Shown here: one piece after another, positions 54,301-64,000 of the stretch
How positions within the stretch are numbered: position 1 is the first letter of the stretch
Layout: each line of letters opens with the position of its first letter
NCBI GenBank assembly: GCA_025201365.1
Contig: JAIXMF010000002.1
Location: forward strand, 1,488,001-1,552,000
Length of the DNA stretch: 64,000 nt
DNA from: Syncephalis plumigaleata
Lineage: Eukaryota > Zoopagomycota > Zoopagomycetes > Zoopagales > Piptocephalidaceae
Direction of reading: 5' to 3'
Notes under the pieces: model-generated
Databases searched by the model: none
Told to the model about the DNA's origin: nothing
Seen by the model: the letters and a program-made list of their open reading frames with translations, nothing else
Position numbers and translations under genes: made by a program

Positions 54301-56793
54301 ATTTGGCTAGTCGCATCACATTTTGAGTTAATGTACCAGTTTTATCAGAGAAGATATACTCGACCTAATCATAATAATCATAGTAATGCATTATTAGTTT
54401 ATCTCTTCCTATAAATGATCATAGTAGATATATATACACTTACTGCGCCGAGATCTTCATTTAAATTAGAATTGTGCACCTTCATCGCTCGACCGGTGGA
54501 TGATTTCATTTCATCATCCCATGACATGAAACTAGCCTGAGCAACTCGAACCAATTCCACAGAGACAAACACGGAAATAGGAATGACAAAACTATAAACT
54601 ACAAAGAATACCATGAAAACACCAAATATTTCCTATAGATAACGAATAAATGGACATGTTCAGTATGTATTACATCTTCAATACACTATCGAGAACTACT
54701 TACTCGTGATTCTGATTGTGTCGTATTTTTGGGAGGTAAATACCATGCATTCGGATAATTGGCATTTCTTTGTGATGTCTAATATGATATTATGTGTAAA
54801 TATACAATCCTGACTATTGTAATACTGACACTTATAATTGACTTACCGAAGGAATAGCATAGAGACATGTACTGACAATAAGTAAAATAGCATTGAATGC
54901 AAAGATGAATGAAATCAACTTGTTAAGACGTCGTTCAAGTGTAGAGAATTTAAGACCGGTTTGTTTTAAATTTCTACAGTAATAATTGTTATGAGCATAT
55001 CATTCTAATCAATATTATCTACTGGAGTATTGCTCTTACTTGAATACTTTAGTATCTTCACCGGCATAGATAACTGCTCCATAGATATACTCTGTGTTAC
55101 GTAGGGTTGATCCTCGAAGTAGTAATTGTTCCATACTTAATGGTGTCATATCTGCTCGTCGATCGTCGATCTCAAGGGTGACAAGTCCTTCAAAGACGTT
55201 TAGTCGTTCATTGGGCATCTCGCATTCAACATGACCGCGTAATCGCATGATATCCTACAAGTATAGAATAAATACACCATTCAATGCAACTACACGGGTA
55301 AATCACACTTACTTGAGGTGTATTGAATCCCTGCGTTAATTGAATAGCATCGCGTGTTTTCAAACTAGTTTCACCGTCCAACTCTACAGTGTCGATGTAA
55401 CAAGTGCCATCTTCGTTGGATGAGGATAATAGGACGAGATCTGCCGGTACAGGTATATCCTTGGTAAGATACACCTAGCAATGGATATATAAATAAATAT
55501 ATAGATCTATTATAGGTCATGTATTATTGCTTACCACATCACCTGGAACAATATCCATACTAAGCACCGTTTGATGTTGTCCATCACGTACCACCGTAAA
55601 CTCCTTGGTATTTGCTTGTTTATCCTGCTTGTATCGTTTCTAATCGATGGTATTAGTAATTGCTGGCTATGTCTCAATAAACTAATGATTACTACATCTT
55701 GAATACTTACATAATCTTCAAGACCATCTTTAATTGCCGTGATAAGCAACACAATGCAAAGTGGTAACAGTTCAGAGGTTGGATCCAATGACGGTTCGAG
55801 TAAAACAAAAATAGCAGCTAATAAGAAATAAATATTATAGAAACGACGGAACTATATCATAAATGATTACATAGTTAGTATTCGTAGTTCATCTTATAGT
55901 GAATTAATAAAGATATTAGGATAGCTTACCTGAAAGAATAAATTGACAGGTACAAATGACCACAATGTATACTTTGTGGTACGAATATAATTGGTAGGAT
56001 ATTGACGATCAGGTCGATGTAGCATACTCTTGCCTGGTACGGCGTTGAACTCCATCTCATACAAATCTTCGGCACCTCGCTGATCCGTTGATGATCGTCC
56101 TGCCGAATACACAGTCGATTGATGACTAAAACTGAATCGAGACGATAATGCTCGTTTCATCGATGGTGGTGGTTGTCCGCGTGACACTACCGAGGCAGCA
56201 TCCGCTTGACTTGTCATATCACTAGTAGCACGTTGTTTCGTTGATAGACGACGAAAACGTTCAGCCGCCAATGAACGCTGTTCATCTAATAAATTCTGAG
56301 ATGGCGGTAGGCTAGGCGTAGCACTTAATGGAGTAGATGGCGAGCGGTCAATTTCAGGTGTAGTCATTCCATCATCATTAGACGCTTTACCCGCTATACC
56401 ACGCATGTCAGTAGATATAGACAGTGGACCTACGGATACTGCATGTGTTGCTTCATTAGTGTGTTCCTCATCTTCGTATTCATCTTCACTATCCTCATCG
56501 TCATCACTTTCTTCTGATTCTGATATTGCTGAGAATAGTACTCTTTTTCCTTTTTCTGGTTGTGTCGATGATGCTTCGAATGATGTCGAGGTCTCTACAT
56601 TTGAAGCAACTCCATCTTCCGGTGTCTTCTCTGATGAATTAGTAATATCCACCATAACCGTGGCATGCTCATTCTCTGTATTCTGTTCAGTAGATGTGAC
56701 TGGAATTGCTAGTGGTGGTGTAGGAGTATTTTCTCGACTTGGCACTTGATGTGCTTCTACCATCTCCTTTGTTGGTTGTTGTTCATGCTCCAT
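51395..56793 (-). CDS. P4-type phospholipid-translocating ATPase (flippase)
   Basis: Flips aminophospholipids or phosphatidylcholine to the cytosolic leaflet, usually with a CDC50 partner. About 20 exons, over 1,300 aa. A long acidic/Ser-rich cytosolic N-terminus (about 260 aa, from [16 protein letters not shown]) precedes [20 protein letters not shown] and [18 protein letters not shown] (TM1-2). Then come [11 protein letters not shown], the actuator loop [14 protein letters not shown]3-4 with [15 protein letters not shown], phosphorylation site [14 protein letters not shown], nucleotide-binding FCKGADNI, and the hinge and TM5-10, ending [13 protein letters not shown]4 signatures: DGET (with Ser where Asn is usual) and PISL-like PISV in TM4. 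Subclass (DRS2, DNF or ATP11-like) not resolved. The N-terminal extension is rich in T/S-P sites, suggesting phosphorylation. Confidence 0.93.
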
Positions 56794-57371
56794 GAACAGA
56801 ATAACCTTTTTGTATATCTATAAATATAAGCAGTTGACTATAGTATGATGATGATGATGGTGATGATAATGATGGAATACTAGAGTCGATATAGAATCCC
56901 TATAAATTAAACTAGAATAAAGTAGCATGGTATTAGCAAATAGTTAATGACAAGGATCAATGCAGTGTATATATGCGCATATGTATGTGTGTGTGTGACG
57001 GTTATCCACTTTGACAACCATCGAATAGCCCTTACTAGTCCAACTATTGAGGGTCAATCATCATAGACTGTTTATAATTCATGTGTTATTGATCACAACG
57101 CTACCTGAAGAGTGTAAGACTATGTATGCAGGATAGAGTATACGTGTGTGCATATATACTGACAAAACTAATCAATAGCTAATATGTCAACACGCGTATG
57201 CATAAATAGATAGTAGTAGCAGTAAATGCGCGTACTCAATACTACTTGATAGATTGTTCTTCGTTGCAGTATTAGTGGTAGATCACGCGTATATAAATAA
57301 AAAAGAAAAGCACTTGCATCAAAAGATATTCGAACGATTCAAGTGAAGCAACAAGCAAGGAACAGAAACAA

Positions 57372-57512
57372 ATGGAATCTGCTTGTGTTAGTAGCAACAA
57401 TACTTGGTATTGGAATACTCGCTGGTTGTCAATTCAGTATGTCCAAGTCTCTTTATGCTTCCAAGCTAAAGGAGTAGATATATACAAGGAAATAGAAGGT
57501 AAAAGGAGGTAA
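57372..57512 (+). CDS. Possible small TATA-driven open frame, unknown
   Basis: 46 codons, starting MESACVSSNNTWYWNTRW. I do not recognise it. The argument for it is a TATATAAA (57290-57297) 82 bp upstream, the same spacing as for recognised genes here. Just before its stop a GTAAAAG donor-like site is followed by ATACTAACCAG, a good branch/acceptor pair, so a spliced form is possible. There is no homology support. Confidence 0.2.
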   Translation: MESACVSSNNTWYWNTRWLSIQYVQVSLCFQAKGVDIYKEIEGKRR

Positions 57513-58501
57513 ACCACCGCAATATACTAACCAGTTACCCTGCTAACTAGTTGTTTCTACTTACATAATGGTAAATGAAAGGTAAAGCGAACGAACAGTA
57601 TGATTAAGGATGATGAGCGAAGGTGTGCTGTTAAGGTTAAGCGTGGAATAGATGAGTGAATGAGCAAATAGATATGGAAACGAAATCACTCGGAAATGTT
57701 AGTAGAGTGTAGAAGGAAAACAAAAAACTGATTTAGTATACGGAAATGGAACAATTCTGTCCGAATAAGTGAGAGATCAAATAGAACACTTGTGCTAAAA
57801 TTAGAGAATAGAAAGATAGATAGAAAGAGATAGATTGAGTAGATGCTAAGTAGTAGTAGTAGTAGCAGTAGTCGTAATATACAAGTTAGCCAACCATAGT
57901 CTATTTATTATATTCTTGTTTAAAAGTGCAATGAGTAGTTACAGGTATTATAATAAGGAGACATGTGCTATTGTTGATGACCTCCCAAGTCATGTAGCAA
58001 GTTTCGAAGCGAGTTTTAGTGTGCACACTCACAAGGATGATGGTGCAGTGGTGAAACATCTCCGCTAATATGAAGAAAGAACAAGAGGAGCTGTTTCTCT
58101 GTTCACAGTTGCATATATCGTTTCTTGGAATTGGATATCCGATAAGCTTTGTATACCACGCGACTATTGCTAGTTGCCTTCTTTCTGTCTACTCAATAAT
58201 GTCTAGTAATGATTAGTTTATTGATAGAGTATAGGTTTGCTAAGTACATGATAGTAATGTATTATGACTGTAACAAAAGAAAATGATGCTGGCATCATCT
58301 AGTCGATGTATACGTGTGCTGCAATCAAGATAGCATGCATGTCACTCTAATATGATTTCACTATGAATATGCTATACTATACTATACTATATCATTTCAA
58401 ATACTGGCATAGATATGAATGTACCATTTGGTTGTTTCATTATTCTTGCGTAGATATTGCTAGTAAGAAAATAGAATTGTTTAGTGGAACAGTACTTATT
58501 A

Positions 58502-58532
58502 AAAACCTGTAAACACAGTTGAAACAGGTTTT
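58502..58532. terminator. Perfect 9-bp hairpin in spacer
   Basis: AAAACCTGT and ACAGGTTTT pair perfectly around a 13-nt loop. It lies about 150 bp beyond the 3' end of the Gemin6-like gene (minus strand). It could be a 3'-end or transcript structure element; function is not shown. Confidence 0.3.
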
Positions 58533-58681
58533 CTTATCCATCATTGTAGTTGCGCTCGCTCGCTATTCAATTGATATTGTTGGTGTTCCCTCTCTCTCAT
58601 TCTCAACTATCCTATCCTATTGTAACATTTAGAAGATCAGGAGTATCACTGTTTGCATAGAAATGTATCAAGAATATCGTG

Positions 58682-59157
58682 TTATACTAGACAAAGGCGT
58701 CGTATGGCATGAGCATTAACTATTCGCCAATGTGTGGCAACAGTGTCGTCACTATTATCATTGTCATAATCATTGCTATGATGGTGTGACGAGACGTCCA
58801 AGGATTGTGTAGTAATACTAGATGGTTCCTTCTGTATAACATCATCCTCGTTATTCTCTTGTTGTGTAGACATGTTTGCTATCGTGCAATATGGGCACGT
58901 GCCATCTATCTAGAATAAATTAGTATAAGCAAAACAGCTATTAATAGACGATATAAAACGGATACACTTACTGAAACATCGTTTGTATTGCATAGAAATA
59001 TCGTATACGTTACTGGATCAATCGAATAGAGTAGTCCGTGGAGTATGTTCGATGTTGCAGCGGCTGTTTTCAACTCGATATGAACTGGCTTATCCCTATG
59101 CGAGTAAGCTTCCTGTAACGAAATGTCATAAGGCCAGTTAGTCTCGCTAGACGTCAT
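58682..59157 (-). CDS. Gemin6/LSM-like small protein
   Basis: Two exons (58971-59157, 58682-58911), about 138 aa, starting MTSSETNWPYDISLQEAYSH. The first exon holds an Sm-like strand pattern: HIELKTAAATSNILHGLLYS then IDPVTYTIFLCN, matching the Gemin6 feature G-x-x-x-x-IDPVS-x-x-I-x-L. The last exon has an acidic, His-rich linker, then HWRIVNAHAIRRLCLV, which resembles the final Sm strand with the GHAV-like motif of Gemin6. Gemin6 acts with Gemin7 in the SMN complex that assembles snRNP Sm rings. A CPYC pair follows the first strand region and is not typical. The assignment is by pattern only; a divergent LSM protein is the alternative. Divergent (147 bp) from SAF4, another splicing factor. 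Confidence 0.55.
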
Positions 59158-59304
59158 GACTAGAAATAATAAATAATAATAATAGGAATAGGAATATACT
59201 AGGAATGAAGAAAGGACGATGAGTGATTTCAATTGATACATTCGCTTTCTTCCTTTCCTCCTTTCTTTTCTTTCTCTTTATTATTGCTATTTGTTATTTG
59301 TATT

Positions 59305-60699
59305 ATGGCCGATAGACGTGCCACTAACAAGTATTATCCTCCCGACTGGGATCCCAGTAAGGTTTGTATATTATTGTGATATACAAAGTAAATGTGGTAT
59401 ACTCACCTGTATTATTACTAATAAAAGGGATCGCTGAATCAATATCACGGTCAACATGCGTTGCGAGAACGAGCTAGAAAGCTAAATCAAGGCATTCTGA
59501 TTGTTAGGTATGTACCTGTCTATTTAGTAGTACTCCACTATAACGGTTTACATACTCGTAGATTTGAATTGCCCTTTAATATTTGGTGCGAGGGTTGTGA
59601 CAATCATATTGGTACTGGTATGTCAACCAGCCTATGTACTCTCCTATTTCGTATGCAACGCTAACTATACACTATGAACGAGTAGGTGTTCGTTATAATG
59701 CAGAAAAGAAAAAGATTGGCAACTACTATAGTACGCCTATCTTGAGCTTTCGTATGAAATGCCATCTCTGTGCCAATTGGATTGAAATCCACACAGATCC
59801 AAAGGTAAGCCGCAGCAACAGTCTAAGCGTAAGATATTTACAATACTAAATGAAACAACTATTAGAATGCACGATATGTGGTTGTGACAGGTGCTCGTCA
59901 AAAGTAGAGACATGGGAACCAGAAGATAGCGAAGTTATTCGTCTTACAGGCAAGTCAAATGAACATGTGTGGATACACGAGTGTATGATGGACATTAAGC
60001 GAGAACTAACTCGTACACGATAGATGAGGCTGATAAAGAGAGAAGGGAAAAGAATGCGTTCGCTCAATTGGAGCATGGTGTCGAGGATAAACGGAAAGCG
60101 GCGTCATTGGCGCAGCGTCTCACGGATATTCAAACGCTCAATGATAAGCAATGGAGTTCACCCGATGATCAGTCAAGTAGGCTAAGGAAACGATTCAGGG
60201 TAAGTGTGCTACCTCATCTGCAAATAAATGCGCTTATATTGATATTCATTTGATATATTCTATGTAGACGGAAAAGAAAGTATTGATTGCCAAGAAAAAG
60301 GAAGCCGATGAGATAAGAGAGCGTAACTCGTTAACTATTCCTATTGTACCGGAATCAGAGGAAGATGTCATAGCGGCAAAATCGATCAGTTTCGGTGAAA
60401 CGCTACAGGAGGAACAGGCGAAACAACGGAAATTGACAGCTCATGCACTGCCACTATTCAGGAACACACGCTCGACAAAGCGTCAATTGGCAACGAGTAA
60501 ATCGAATCTAGCACAGCAGATCATTCTTAATACGCGACGTAAAATGGATCCATTCTTGACATCTAATTCATTTACAAGTTCATCCCGATCTACTGCTACC
60601 ATTACTAATGGTAGTGGCGGTGGTGGTAAAAGTAGCTCATTAGATGGATTGGTAAAGCGTAGTACATCATCTGCTAATACGAGTAAATCGTCCAAGTAG
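59305..60699 (+). CDS. SAF4: Splicing factor SAF4/CCDC130 (YJU2 family)
   Basis: CWC16/YJU2-family protein associated with the spliceosome. About six exons. Order of motifs: [100 protein letters not shown]. The CxxC..CxxC zinc site and RERARKL distinguish CCDC130 from YJU2/CCDC94 proper. A long charged helix ([19 protein letters not shown]) and a Ser/Gly-rich tail ending [12 protein letters not shown] complete about 330 aa. The intron at about 59,950-60,025 starts with GCAAGT rather than GTAAGT, a GC-AG intron; the join [13 protein letters not shown] is in frame. No other anomalies. Confidence 0.95.
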
Positions 60700-60807
60700 T
60701 GTATATTTATCCTTGTTGTTTTTATTGTATTATTATGAATAATAAACTACTCTACATTAATCTATCACTGTTATTGTATTATTATCTACAATGGGATACA
60801 CTATATA

Positions 60808-63055
60808 TCATCTAGCATCTCGTTCAATGTCAAGTAAGCGTACGGTGGCACGAGTAATATTACGCATATGTTGACGGCATTCCTGCCAAATAGGCAGACT
60901 CTCCATTACAGTTAGACTGGCCATCTCGCGTGTTACTCGACTAGGCATTTGCTGACCTTCAGGATGCGTTGCAGTTGTGGTGGTAACACCAGGATGTTCA
61001 TGTAGGGGTGCTAGCGAGCGACGTCTTTCATCCATCAGTAAGCGAGGTGTTGAAGGTGGTGGTGGCGGCGGTGGCGGTGGTGATGCCATCAATTCGGGCG
61101 ATTCTAATGGTGACTCGGTTAACGCTGTTTGATTGTCGATCAGATGTGGCACGCGCGTCAATTGTCGTTGTGCCGTAACCGGCTGTGGTTTAACGAGGAA
61201 TCGACTCATTAAATGGATAGTTCTATTTAGTTTACGCGTGGCATCGAGTATCTCCTCGACCACGGCCTCACGCTCACTTATCGGCATTATAGATTCGTCA
61301 GCGGGCATGGGTCCGCTAAAGGTGGCCGCTGTCATAGCAGGTGGTAGAAGACGACGTAGCGTACGCGCTGTTGGCATGTTAGATATCTCGGATTCCGTGT
61401 CGGCTATCACATTTCTCATGGTGGTTCGACAGTAGACGCAGCGGATGACACGATAACAAAAGCGTAATACATAATCGATTCCCTCGCCCATGTGGATGAT
61501 TCCCCGTCGTATGGCATAGCGTAGTATCCAGAAACGCATCTGCGCTAGAACTGATCCAAAATACGCTGTACAACCGACTCCCACCAAGCAGAAAAAGATA
61601 AATATTACAATACCCGTGGCAGATCGTACTGTAACATCACCGAATCCTAATTAATTGTTAAGCATCATTAATCGCGTGAATTCTCTTTGATATCCCGTGT
61701 TTACCTGTGGTGGTCAATGAGACAAAAGTAAAGTAGAAACTAGTGCCGAAATCCCAGCCTTCAGTTCGAGAGAATGCAAGCGCGCCAAATAACCTATCAA
61801 TGATGGTAACATTGTAGTATCAAGTAATAAGCAGATAAATACTACGCTTACCAGCATGACATTAGGAGAAGCGTGGCAAATGTCACTTTCTCGATCACTT
61901 CCTTGCCTTGTTCCGAGCTTTTCTCCTTGCGTGCATCGGCCACCGTTTGGCCAATATCTTCAGCAAGGGTGATATCACTAATGGAGTCACTATCTGGTCC
62001 ATTCGTACCAGTCAGTTGCACCTCGCTCATGCGCCTATGATGTCTGCGTGATCGACGTAATTCCTGGATACGATGCTCCGTGTGCATTTCGATATTCTCG
62101 AATACCACCACGACATAGGCGTTGATCATACGCGTGAGTAGTCCAAGACTAACGATGTCAAATGCCACCCAAGTCAAACGACTAGCCAGGTAGGTAGGCT
62201 TATGGTCACCAAAACCAATGGTAGTCATCGACACTATATCGAATGCATTCTTTTTTACTTTGATACTCCTAGCGCTAGTGTAATGTTTGCTTACCGATCC
62301 AGAAATAAATACCCTGTAGGTAGGTCCAATGCTCCAAATACATGAATACCACGGAGGATATCGCCCACCATATAATCATGTGGGTGACAGTCTTCACCAG
62401 TCTAAATTCTCGTCTCGTTAAGCTGATGCCTAATAAACGCGTTAACGATAACTAAACCGCGTTGCATAGTAACAGTTGATCTAGCATACCTGGATGCTTG
62501 GCTCGTTTAGCTAGGTAGAAATCGTAAATTAAAAGGGCAGCAATTACTCCTGACATGGATGTTTCCATAATACCTAGAATATATTCACTATTATATCTTA
62601 TGTGATGTGTCGCCACTTCTCGTTTGTGAAATGCCGCGTAGACGACATAGGCCGCGATACTAAATGCAACTAACATCATCGTTGTAATAGACCATTATCA
62701 TTATTCATTAGGGTGCATGGCAACCTACTATGAGCAATAATTAAGATAATCGTGGCTAGATTCACCCAACTGGAAAGTTCGGTGTGCTCAGCCTCATGTA
62801 AAGCGTTATATTGGCAACAAATGCTAGGACTACGCTAACACACATTAGTGCGGTAATATCTAATCGAACGCAAATCGATTAATACGACAATCCCATACGT
62901 AGTAGTTTGTTTACATCTTTTTTCTATTTCTTACCGGCTCGTTTTGTTATTTTAATAGGTGATCTGCTCGAGTCTCTTTGCCAGGCATTAGCGGTAGCAG
63001 GGATACTTAAATTACCGTGAGTGGCATGATCACGCCGACACAGATCAGGTCCCAT
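60808..63055 (-). CDS. TOK1: TOK-type two-pore outward-rectifier K+ channel
   Basis: Fungal-type plasma-membrane K+ channel with eight membrane segments and two pores. Start chosen at MGPDLCRRDHATHGNLSIPA (63055), the ATG whose frame stays open into exon 2. Pore 1: SMTTIGFGDHKPTY. Pore 2: VSLTTTGFGDVTV. The preceding WWAISSVVFMYLEHWTYLQG IYFWI and LFGALAFSRTEGWDFGTSFY match the TOK pattern of E-W-x-x-x-x-x-Y-F. A basic linker (RRSRRHHRR) lies between pores. A long cytosolic C-terminus has a poly-proline run (nine Pro) and ends LLDIERDAR. Near 62,797-62,806 exon 2 changes frame between FVANITL and LHEAEHTELSSWVN; both halves look genuine, so one small indel exists in the gene or the assembly. 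Confidence 0.9.
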
Positions 63056-63537
63056 CGTTTACTCTCGTAGTGCAAGCGTCGATCAGCTATCGTACGCGAG
63101 TGCTGAGTAGAAGCGTGTGGTACCGACATTTCCGATTGTTATGCGTCCCGCGCAAACCTAACTAAAGCTGCCAGTCGAGCAGTATAGAGCACTAACGATG
63201 AATTACAAAAGTGAAAAAGAATGCTGTGTATACAATAGAACATGCAATGAAAGAATGATACAACGATATAGGAATAGGCGTCGTTAATGTATTATTTACT
63301 GTTTATTATTATTTATAAAGCAAGATAAACATGATCTAGCGGGTATAGCAAACAATGAAGTAGCAACGAATGTTTATTGTTTACATCATTAACATCGTGG
63401 TATGGATCAAGTGTATCCAAGCGAGAAAGTTGAGAAAAGAAGATGATTAACACGCAATACTGATGATCGTTTGATTCAAGGTGACTTGACTGCTTTTTTT
63501 CTATGTTACTATTCACTATGATGTGCACGGAACGTAA
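63056..63537. other. Spacer between P450 3' end and TOK1 start
   Basis: About 480 bp. An upstream minus-strand ATG at about 63,129 opens a short frame that terminates early (possible uORF or leader). No other feature. Confidence 0.4.
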
Positions 63538-64000
63538 CTAATATTTATTGCGACGTACGTGTACTTGGAATTTGGGATCGAATCCATTTAGGAAAGTGGG
63601 CGTCATACTATTCTTTCCTGCGGACTCAAACGTAAAGTGTCTGAACAATTCCGCCGCCGTCATTCGTAATTCCATCCATGCCAAACTAGATGATGAATTA
63701 ATACGACGCGTGATTAGTAGGCGAGTATGTATGTTCACACTATTCGTTATAGCAAATCATGCTTCTTCACTTACCCGCGACCGAGACAGGCACGAGGACC
63801 CACGGAGAACGGGGCAAAATGCAGTCTCATCTTGGCCAATTGCTCTGGCGTAGAGTCAAGCCAGCGTTCTGGTCGGAACACTTCTGGTTCGGGGAACGCG
63901 TCCTTGTCCATTTGCATAACATTGATGGACACCATTACCGTGGTCTATTGCAATTTCGTATGTCAATAAGCATGACTTGCATAAATACCACAATTGTATC
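63538..64000 (-). CDS. Cytochrome P450, C-terminal part
   Basis: Haem-thiolate monooxygenase; only the last two-plus exons lie in the window, and the gene continues beyond the right edge. Visible: MDKDAFPEPEVFRPERWLDS (the PERF-like region), then FAPFSVGPRACLGRGLAWME with the haem-ligand cysteine in the FxxGxRxCxG motif, split by an intron (about 63,690-63,770), then LRMTAAELFRHFTFE and the terminal beta region ending VHVRRNKY. The stop is TAG at 63538. P450 clan not resolvable from this part. Confidence 0.93.

Larger units (their letters stand above)
56794..58681. other. Long spacer with possible small gene and hairpin
   Basis: About 1.9 kb, the longest non-repeat spacer. It contains a GATGATGATGATGG run (about 56,850), a TATATAAA at 57290-57297 followed by a small plus-strand open frame (57372-57512), a TAG-repeat (57,850-57,870), CTATACTATACTATACTAT near 58,370-58,390, and a hairpin at 58,502-58,532. 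No recognised large gene. Confidence 0.45.

Noticed and set aside
63100-63129. Upstream ATG (MSVPHASTQH) as start of the TOK1 channel
   Set aside because: Its frame stops before the first intron; the ATG at 63055 leads directly into the channel frame.

Overview
This is about 64 kb of a compact, intron-rich eukaryotic nuclear genome. Genes carry many short introns (about 40-100 bp) with GTAAGT donors, CTAAC-like branch sites and TAG/CAG acceptors. Strands alternate, and stop codons of convergent genes lie 27-190 bp apart. A GUP1-type acyltransferase, a TOK-type two-pore K+ channel, a Cdc11-like septin, a vacuolar-type serine carboxypeptidase and ARV1 together suggest a fungus. Intron density, AT-richness and codon style point to an early-diverging, non-Dikarya lineage. 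That placement is inference.

Housekeeping genes, left to right: RAT1/XRN2 (3' part), septin, PTPA (PP2A activator), ARV1, proteasome subunit RPN2, an F-box protein, pirin, serine carboxypeptidase, a duplicated-fold membrane protein, alanyl-tRNA synthetase, RAB6/YPT6, GUP1, a P4-ATPase flippase, a Gemin6/LSM-like protein, SAF4/CCDC130, TOK1, and the 3' end of a cytochrome P450.

Three accessory segments interrupt this backbone. (1) Two direct copies of a segment of about 5.3 kb (6812-12117 and 23487-28799) each carry the same FHA-like-domain Ser/Thr kinase gene. The kinase body differs by about three changes in 2.6 kb, introns included, while the distal flanks are clearly diverged. (2) Strand-asymmetric (purine-rich on +) repeats lie beside these copies and recur at 30765-31445. 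Two host-gene remnants, the 3' end of a PUF60-like RRM gene and the C-terminal third of a mitochondrial-type isoleucyl-tRNA synthetase, stop abruptly at such repeats. (3) A perfectly framed, five-exon secreted protein-kinase-like gene sits alone in the loop of a giant inverted repeat of about 5.1 kb (arms about 1.37 kb, 33757-35130 and 37478-38851). Both accessory loci therefore deliver kinase-fold genes inside repeats, which is the most unusual feature of the window.

The housekeeping genes have no shared pathway; their order looks like ordinary compact synteny. Several otherwise well-conserved genes contain single apparent frame breaks (RAT1, ARV1, F-box gene, TOK1, kinase copy 2). These may reflect indel errors in the assembly as easily as real mutations.
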